From: Phycisphaerae bacterium
GTDB lineage: Bacteria > Planctomycetota > Phycisphaerae > Phycisphaerales > SM1A02
Assembly (NCBI GenBank): GCA_016795065.1
Contig: JAEUIU010000058.1
Coordinates: 62,001-126,000, forward strand
Length of the DNA: 64,000 bases
Direction: 5' to 3'
Below are positions 58,743 through 64,000 of the stretch, in pieces (the stretch's first letter is position 1; every line of letters begins with the position of its first letter). The notes below the pieces were generated by a model that was not told the DNA's origin, did no database searches, and was given only the letters and a program-made list of their open reading frames with translations. Position numbers and translations under genes: made by a program.

Positions 58743-59021
58743 CTCCACATTGGGGTCCCGGCAAGCCGACCGCTACCAATGGGGTCGCTGTCGCGCGCCT
58801 GACTCATCCTCTGGTGTTTGCTCTTCACGACCTGCCCGAATTGCTCGGTCAAGTTGCTATTCTCTCAAGGCACGCTGCCGCTTGAGACGGTTGTAGCGGT
58901 CCCGCAGGCCGCTGAAATCGCTTGAGCGAAACCACGGAGTTTCTGCACAGACTCGGCGTGCCTCGGCCGATGAGTGGTTATCTTTCTCGCCCCCTCATCA
59001 CCGAGTTGAAGGGTTGATCAC

Positions 59022-59669
59022 TTGAGCAAGTCGAAGTCATCGCAACGCCGCCGCGACGCACGTCGCACCCGCATCGTCTGGGCCGCTTTCGGCACGGCGA
59101 TGACGTTGGCCGCCGGGGGACTGCTCCTGACCGGTGGTGATCTGCGGGGCGGGCCTGTTGCGGCCTCGGTGCAGGGGGAACACCCGGCGTCGATTCCGAG
59201 CATCGAGCTCGACCACTCCCGTTGGAAGGCCATCGTCGTCCACCACTCCGGTTCGCCGGGCGGCAGCCCCGAATCGTTGGACCGCCTTCACCGCTCATGG
59301 GGCTTTGCCTCGTTGGGCTATCACTTCGTTGTCGGCAACGGCATCGACTACGGCGACGGAGCCCTCTACGCCGGTCCGCGCTGGACCCGACAGGAACCCG
59401 GTGCTCACGTCGCCGAGCGAGCCACGGGCGCACAGCCGACAGCCTCATGGTTCAACGAGCACGCGATCGGCATCTGCTTGGTGGGCAACGGCGAGCGCCG
59501 CAGCTTCACCGACGGCCAGCTCACCCAGCTCGCGGAACTCGTCGCTGACCTACAGCGCGAATTTGGGATCCCGGACAACCAGGTGTTCCTGCATTCAGAC
59601 CTGAGCTCCGTCACGAGCCCCGGCCGCTTCTTCCCGGTGGCCGCCTTCGAGGCGTCGCTCCGCAAGTAG
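59022..59669 (+). CDS. N-acetylmuramoyl-L-alanine amidase-like protein (amidase_2/PGRP fold)
   Basis: A 215-residue protein with an N-terminal membrane anchor (IVWAAFGTAMTLAAGGLLLTGG) and an amidase_2 domain: KAIVVHHSGSPGG, LGYHFVVGNG, ICLVGNGE, FTDGQLTQLAELVADLQREFGI and the end HSDLSSVTSPGRFFP. The two histidine zinc positions are present, but the third usual ligand (Cys or Asp before the PG) is Ser, so zinc binding or activity may be altered. The start is a TTG with AAGGG upstream. It probably acts on peptidoglycan in the periplasm. Confidence 0.82.
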   Translation: MSKSKSSQRRRDARRTRIVWAAFGTAMTLAAGGLLLTGGDLRGGPVAASVQGEHPASIPSIELDHSRWKAIVVHHSGSPGGSPESLDRLHRSWGFASLGYHFVVGNGIDYGDGALYAGPRWTRQEPGAHVAERATGAQPTASWFNEHAIGICLVGNGERRSFTDGQLTQLAELVADLQREFGIPDNQVFLHSDLSSVTSPGRFFPVAAFEASLRK

Positions 59670-59931
59670 GGGCTCTCGCGTTGGGCCATGAGCCCGCTCG
59701 CGATGGCTTTTGCACGATTCGTGGCCGCCCCAGCGTCGCGAGCGTTGCCGCCGAGACGCAGTTTGGGTACGTTTCCCGACCGGTCAGCGTCGACCACCGA
59801 TGCGGCGAAGCCAGACCTTTGGTTGTCGTAGTGTGTTGGGGTTTGGGTGACAGGCAACTGTCCGTGGGGTGTTCGCCCCCGGTTCCCGGCCCGTTCTTCG
59901 ACCTACCACGTCGGCTCCCTATCGGATTGCC

Positions 59932-60816
59932 ATGAGTTCCGACCTCTTTGGTTTCAAGTCGCTCGCCAAGATCGGCCAAGGGGCCGCGAGCGATATCCAT
60001 CTGGTTCAGGACCAGAAGACCAAGCAGATCTGGACGCTCAAGCATGTCGTGCGTCGCACCGAAAAGGACGACCGCTTCATTCAGCAGGTCGAGGACGAGT
60101 TCGCGATCGGTAAGCGACTCGACCACCCCAACATTCGGGCCACCATCGACGTCTTTCGCAAGAAGAAGCTCTTTCGAACGATCGAGATCGGCCTGCTCCT
60201 CGAGTACGTCGATGCGGGCAGCATTGATCAGCGGATGCCCAAGAGCCAACTCGAGGCGACCAAGATCTTCTCCCAGGTAGCCCGCGGCCTTGCCCACATG
60301 CATGACCGAGGTTTCGTCCACGCCGACATGAAGCCGACCAACGTCATGGTCGCCGACGGCACGGTGAAGGTCATCGACTTGGGACAAGCCTGCCCGATCG
60401 GGACCGTGAAGAAGCGGATCCAAGGCACGCCCGGTTACATGGCCCCGGAACAGGCCCATCGCGAGGCGATCACGCCGGCGACGGACATCTACAACTTTGG
60501 CGCGACGATGTACTGGGTCCTCATGGGCGAAGTCATCCCCACCGCGATGCCGCCGAAGGACGAGCAGTCGGGCCTCTACAAGGGGGCGATCGAGCGCGAG
60601 CGGATTCCCATTCCGGTCGCCCCACACGAACGAAATCCCAGCATTCACCACCTTCTCTCGAAGCAGGTGATCGAGTGCATCCAGGTCGATCCCGCTGCCC
60701 GACCGCAATCGATGGAACGCGTAGCGACGAGGCTGGAGCTGATCGCTGACCTCATCGCCCATCCGATCGGATCGCGAGACTTCTCCTCGGACGAGGAATC
60801 CCGTTCGGATGGGTGA
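59932..60816 (+). CDS. Protein kinase with HAD and DLG motifs, paralogue of the kinase at 38213
   Basis: A 294-residue soluble kinase-fold protein. The loop is IGQGAASDIHLV with Lys in WTLKHV. The catalytic loop is VHADMKPTN (Asp132) and the metal motif IDLGQAC (Asp149), the same HRD-to-HAD and DFG-to-DLG changes as the kinase at 38213. The activation segment QGTPGYMAPEQ and the following ITPATDIYNFGATMYWVL are normal. The two proteins are clear paralogues. The end overlaps the phosphatase gene by eight bases. Confidence 0.88.
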   Translation: MSSDLFGFKSLAKIGQGAASDIHLVQDQKTKQIWTLKHVVRRTEKDDRFIQQVEDEFAIGKRLDHPNIRATIDVFRKKKLFRTIEIGLLLEYVDAGSIDQRMPKSQLEATKIFSQVARGLAHMHDRGFVHADMKPTNVMVADGTVKVIDLGQACPIGTVKKRIQGTPGYMAPEQAHREAITPATDIYNFGATMYWVLMGEVIPTAMPPKDEQSGLYKGAIERERIPIPVAPHERNPSIHHLLSKQVIECIQVDPAARPQSMERVATRLELIADLIAHPIGSRDFSSDEESRSDG

Positions 60817-61573
60817 GCCGCGCGTGGAATGGGAACCGCCATTCGAAGGGTCGGCGACGCCACTGCCCTTGCCCGGCATCGTGGTCTTCGATCTCGACGG
60901 AACGCTCATCGACTCGGCAGCCGACCTGGCGGACGCGGTCAACGACGTGCTCGCCCGTCGCCGACTTCAGACCTGGCCGGTCGGAGCGATTCGATGCTGG
61001 ATCGGCGAGGGAGCCGAGCGCCTGATGGAGCGGGCCCTCTCGGGAGGGAACGACGCCAATCGCCCAAGTTCCACCGAGACCGCCGCTGCGGTGGCCGAGT
61101 TCCGAGCGGTTTACGCGATGCGATGCACGCGACACACCACCCCCTACCCCGGGGCGTTGGAGGTACTGGCATCGCTGCGGTCCGCAGGCCACCTAACGGC
61201 GATCCTCACCAACAAGCCGGCGAATCAGACCGAGCTGATCCTGCACTCCTTTGGACTCGATCGGTTGGTCGACGCCTGGCTGGGCGGGGACTCAGCGTTT
61301 GGCCGCAAGCCCGACCCTCGTCCGTTACAGATGGTGGTGGCACACGCCGTGGAGAAGACCGGATCAAGGTGCCGCAAGGGCCCCGAGGTCTGGATGATCG
61401 GGGATTCGGTCACGGATATCCGTACAGCCCACGCCGCAGGTGGCACGTCCATCGTGGTCCGGGGTGGATATGACGACGCTGACCCGATTGACCGTTGCCA
61501 GCCTCGACCCCATCGGATCATCGACTCCATTCGCGAGGTTCTCCGCCTCGTACCGACGGGAATCGCCGAGTAG
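60809..61573 (+). CDS. HAD-superfamily phosphatase, phosphoglycolate-phosphatase-like
   Basis: A 254-residue HAD hydrolase. Motif I is VVFDLDGTLIDSAADLADAV with the nucleophile Asp; motif II is LTAILTNKP; motif III is FGRKPDP; motif IV is WMIGDSVTDIRTAHAAG. The cap sequence IGEGAERLMERAL matches Gph-type phosphoglycolate phosphatases. The start overlaps the kinase stop by eight bases. Physiological substrate is inferred only from family resemblance. Confidence 0.9.
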   Translation: MGEPRVEWEPPFEGSATPLPLPGIVVFDLDGTLIDSAADLADAVNDVLARRRLQTWPVGAIRCWIGEGAERLMERALSGGNDANRPSSTETAAAVAEFRAVYAMRCTRHTTPYPGALEVLASLRSAGHLTAILTNKPANQTELILHSFGLDRLVDAWLGGDSAFGRKPDPRPLQMVVAHAVEKTGSRCRKGPEVWMIGDSVTDIRTAHAAGGTSIVVRGGYDDADPIDRCQPRPHRIIDSIREVLRLVPTGIAE

Positions 61574-61585
61574 GCTTCTGCATTC

Positions 61586-62161
61586 ATGCCTCAATTCCAC
61601 ACCGATCCCGTCCTCATTGAGGCCTGCCTCGCCGGGGATCGGCTGGCGTGGGACCGGCTGGTCGAACGCTATTCGCGACTCGTTTGGTCCATCCCCCGGA
61701 AGTATGGCCTCACCCGTGAGGACGCGGAGGACGTCCACCAGACGGTCTTCGCTGCCCTGATCCACCACCTCGGCGAACTCCGCGACCGAGATCGCCTCTC
61801 TTCTTGGCTGATCACCACCGCGACTCGGGAATGCTGGCGACTCCGGCGGGCAGCAACAAGCCGCAACGCTCGGCTCTCCGCCCACCGCGCGGAAGCGGGC
61901 GCCGATGACTCGGTCGAGGTCCCCTTGCCCGAAACGGACGTCCAAGACGAGCTGCGTCAACTTGTTCGGGAGGGTCTCGAGCGCCTCAATGACCGCTGCC
62001 GCCATCTCCTACAGGCCCTCTTCACGAATCCGGACGAGCCGCATTACCCGCAGGTGGCCGATCAACTTCACATCCCCGTCGGGAGTATCGGTCCCACCCG
62101 GGCACGCTGTCTCGCCAAGCTGGAGGCGATTCTCCGAACACTCGGCGTGAGCGGACCGTGA
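61586..62161 (+). CDS. ECF sigma factor
   Basis: A 191-residue sigma factor. Region 2: LAWDRLVERYSRLVWSIPRKYGLTREDAEDVHQTVFAALIHHL and LSSWLITTATRECWRLRR. Region 4: LNDRCRHLLQALFTNPDEPHYPQVADQLHIPVGSIGPTRARCLAKL. It begins 12 bases after the phosphatase gene and is followed by an unknown protein and a TPR protein, so it likely heads or controls this downstream set. Confidence 0.92.
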   Translation: MPQFHTDPVLIEACLAGDRLAWDRLVERYSRLVWSIPRKYGLTREDAEDVHQTVFAALIHHLGELRDRDRLSSWLITTATRECWRLRRAATSRNARLSAHRAEAGADDSVEVPLPETDVQDELRQLVREGLERLNDRCRHLLQALFTNPDEPHYPQVADQLHIPVGSIGPTRARCLAKLEAILRTLGVSGP

Positions 62162-62314
62162 CGCGCGGCGGAGCGCCAAAGCCGAAACTCGAAACCGGAA
62201 GCCGACTGTTGGCGGTATCTGGTGACCCGATGACACCTCTCCTCCTCTAGAACCCCTTGGTTCCGGTCGGGATCACGGCCAATCGCCTCCTCGTCGTCGC
62301 ACACCCCACTACCC

Positions 62315-62983
62315 ATGGACGTCACGCTCGACCATCTTCTCGCCCTCGCCTTCGGACGCCTTGGCCCTGCCGACAGCGCCCTGGTGCGGGCGACGATCGA
62401 ACGGTCACCCGAGTTGGCGTCGGCGTTTGCGCGGTTCACAATCTTGGCCAAGACGGTTCAGGCCGACCTCCTGGATCCGATCCCGCCGGCCGCGATCCAG
62501 TCGGCGAAGGACCTAGGACGACGGCTGGAGGCCCTTCGAAGTCCCTCGATGCTTGAGCGGGCCGGCGAGGCGATACGAGGTCTGGTGGCCAGGCTCGTCT
62601 TCGACAGCCGACTGGACGGCCCAATCGTCGGATTGCGCGGCGGCACAGGCTTCGTCCTGAGTTACGAACTTGAATCCACCACCGCCGGCGGTCCCGCCAC
62701 TGACCTTGAGATTGAGTGCTCGCAGCGTTCTGATGACATCTTCCAAGTCGTTGGACAGATCACGCGGCCATCAGCGGTGGCCATGGCCACTCTGAACCCG
62801 TGGGCACGCGGTCGGGTCATCGCTCAGGAACTGGGCGAAGCGAACCACTCTCGCTTCGAGGCCGAGATCGACGATCACGGCATGTTCCGGTTCACGCTGG
62901 CCGCTGGCGCCTATCGGCTCCGCCTCGAGACGCCTTCCGCACACGGGCCGTTCGTGGAACTCGCGGAACTCGAGCTTCCGTAG
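62315..62983 (+). CDS. Unknown protein between sigma factor and TPR protein
   Basis: A 222-residue protein. The N-terminal 50 residues (DVTLDHLLALAFGRLGPADSALVRATIERSPELASAFARF) look like the zinc-free anti-sigma-type helical start found next to ECF sigma genes. The remainder is beta-rich (GTGFVLSYELESTTAGG, FRFTLAAGAYRLRLETPS). No membrane helix is obvious. By position it may regulate the sigma factor, but this is inference. Confidence 0.65.
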   Translation: MDVTLDHLLALAFGRLGPADSALVRATIERSPELASAFARFTILAKTVQADLLDPIPPAAIQSAKDLGRRLEALRSPSMLERAGEAIRGLVARLVFDSRLDGPIVGLRGGTGFVLSYELESTTAGGPATDLEIECSQRSDDIFQVVGQITRPSAVAMATLNPWARGRVIAQELGEANHSRFEAEIDDHGMFRFTLAAGAYRLRLETPSAHGPFVELAELELP

Positions 62984-62993
62984 GACGATCAGC

Positions 62994-64000
62994 ATGGCCG
63001 ACGCGTCGCCTCTACAGCAGTGGCTCCAACGGCCCGGTGCCGATCGCACGGAAGAGCTTTCGCGAGACCCCGGCGCGAGCGCACGACTCATCGCGTTCGG
63101 CGACGACTGTGAGCGATTGGCTGCATCGGAGGTGGCCAAAGCAATCGATGCGATTGACCAGATCCTCGCCGACGCGGGACGCTCCCATCTTGATGAGCCA
63201 AAGCCCCGGCTCCTTCGAGCGAAGGTCACGGCCCTGGCCTACGCCGGTCGGCTGCAGGAGTCTCTCATCGCCGCTGCGGAGGGTGAGTCGATAGCCCGAC
63301 GTCTCGGCCGTTCGATCGATGCGGCCCGCATCCAGATCGCCAGCCTCCACCCGCTCACCAAGCTGGGGCGATTTGACGACGCCATTCGGATCGGCAACGA
63401 GGCCCGCTCCGCCCTTGACCTTCTCAACGAGCCGGCCTTGGCCGCACGGGCCGACATCAATCTCGGCAGCCTGCACAAGGCCGCGGGGCACCCCGATCTG
63501 GCGGCCGAACATCTGGAACGGGCCCGTGCGGCCCTTCGGAACGAGCCGCGCATGGTCGCTCACATCGAGAACACCCTCGGTGAGGTCCACTACCTTCGGG
63601 ACGATCTCGTCGCCAGCAGGGCCGCGTTCCTTGCCGCTCTGGGACATTTCACCGAGTGCTCCGACCGCTTTGCTGCGGCAATCGTCGAAGGCAACCTCGC
63701 GGATCTGGCTGCGCGCGAAGGGAATCTCCAGGAAGCCCTGACCTATTTTGAGCGCTCCCGACGCGTGCTGGAGCGCGACACGGTTCCGGGACACGCCGCC
63801 CGCCTAGCCGCCGAAGAGGCGGAGCTGCTCGCTTGCCTGGGCGTTCCCGGCGAGGCGGAAGGAACGCTTGATGCGGCGGTGGCTTGGCTTGAAGCGCAGG
63901 GCTTCGCGATCGAGGCTGCCCGGGCTCGGCTCGCCCGAGCGCACGCCCGAGCCCGACAGGGTCGCCTGGATGACGCCACTGAAGACCTTGGTGCCGTGAT
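62994..64000 (+). CDS. TPR-repeat protein, cut by the window end
   Basis: An ATG at 62994, 10 bases after the preceding gene, opens a frame that continues past the window end (335 codons seen). Helical TPR-type repeats are visible, for example AALAARADINLGSLHKAAGHPDLAAEHLERARAAL and AIVEGNLADLAAREGNLQEALTYFERSRRVL. A CHAT or caspase-type domain downstream would be typical for sigma-linked TPR proteins, but it is outside the window. Confidence 0.8.
   Translation, partial: MADASPLQQWLQRPGADRTEELSRDPGASARLIAFGDDCERLAASEVAKAIDAIDQILADAGRSHLDEPKPRLLRAKVTALAYAGRLQESLIAAAEGESIARRLGRSIDAARIQIASLHPLTKLGRFDDAIRIGNEARSALDLLNEPALAARADINLGSLHKAAGHPDLAAEHLERARAALRNEPRMVAHIENTLGEVHYLRDDLVASRAAFLAALGHFTECSDRFAAAIVEGNLADLAAREGNLQEALTYFERSRRVLERDTVPGHAARLAAEEAELLACLGVPGEAEGTLDAAVAWLEAQGFAIEAARARLARAHARARQGRLDDATEDLGAV

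Overview
The window is GC-rich DNA with no rRNA, tRNA or CRISPR array that I could find. Gene content points to a planctomycete of the class Phycisphaerae (inference). The signs are two secreted proteins ending in duplicated Ca-binding, dockerin-like tags of the form DxDxDG...ADLAxLLGAWG, a sigma factor overlapping a kinase-WD40 receptor, an ECF sigma overlapping a giant VIT/VWA membrane protein, and many small lipoproteins. Genes are dense, mostly in short operons, often overlapping by 4-17 bases.

Layout. 0-1.6 kb: arsR-arsM on the minus strand. 1.9-10.1 kb: a cholesterol-dependent-cytolysin-like secreted protein on plus, facing a two-partner secretion pair (TpsB transporter, TpsA exoprotein) on minus, with a shared strong terminator. 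10.7-13.7 kb: two lipoproteins, the larger ending in a caspase-like His/Cys domain. 13.8-27.0 kb: a plus-strand run rich in acyl-CoA and branched-chain amino acid metabolism (crotonase, acyl-CoA dehydrogenase, leucine dehydrogenase, 2-oxo acid dehydrogenase E1alpha, E1beta and E2), mixed with a PQQ-like secreted protein, a 3-methyladenine glycosylase and a gamma-glutamyltransferase. Two inverted-repeat elements sit in the spaces between E1alpha, E1beta and E2. One is 494 bp with 44-bp ends and carries a GxxExxY nuclease-fold gene; the other is a 126-bp gene-less relative.

27.0-34.5 kb (minus): sigma factor plus WD40 kinase, a dienelactone hydrolase and a reprolysin-like metalloprotease. 34.7-37.6 kb (plus): metallo-beta-lactamase-fold hydrolase, three small membrane or secreted proteins, deoC. 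38.2-46 kb: a kinase with HAD/DLG instead of HRD/DFG, a polyphosphate-glucokinase-like kinase, a SOUL protein, tandem aldehyde dehydrogenases (the second lacks its catalytic half) and a degenerate GH35 protein. 46.1-49.8 kb: TolC-like outer membrane factor and adaptor. 49.9-55.7 kb: ECF sigma plus VIT/VWA protein. 56.2-64 kb: metF, rex, small lipoproteins, amidase, a second HAD/DLG kinase, a phosphoglycolate-phosphatase-like gene, a further ECF sigma, an unknown protein and a TPR protein cut by the window end.

The two most unusual observations are these. (1) A dispersed 11-base word, CTAACRNYTSG, occurs 17 times in both orientations, inside and between genes, and accounts for most CTAAC/GTTAG pentamers and nearly all TTA codons I noticed. 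(2) The GxxExxY inverted-repeat element and its short relative are embedded in the oxo-acid dehydrogenase operon.
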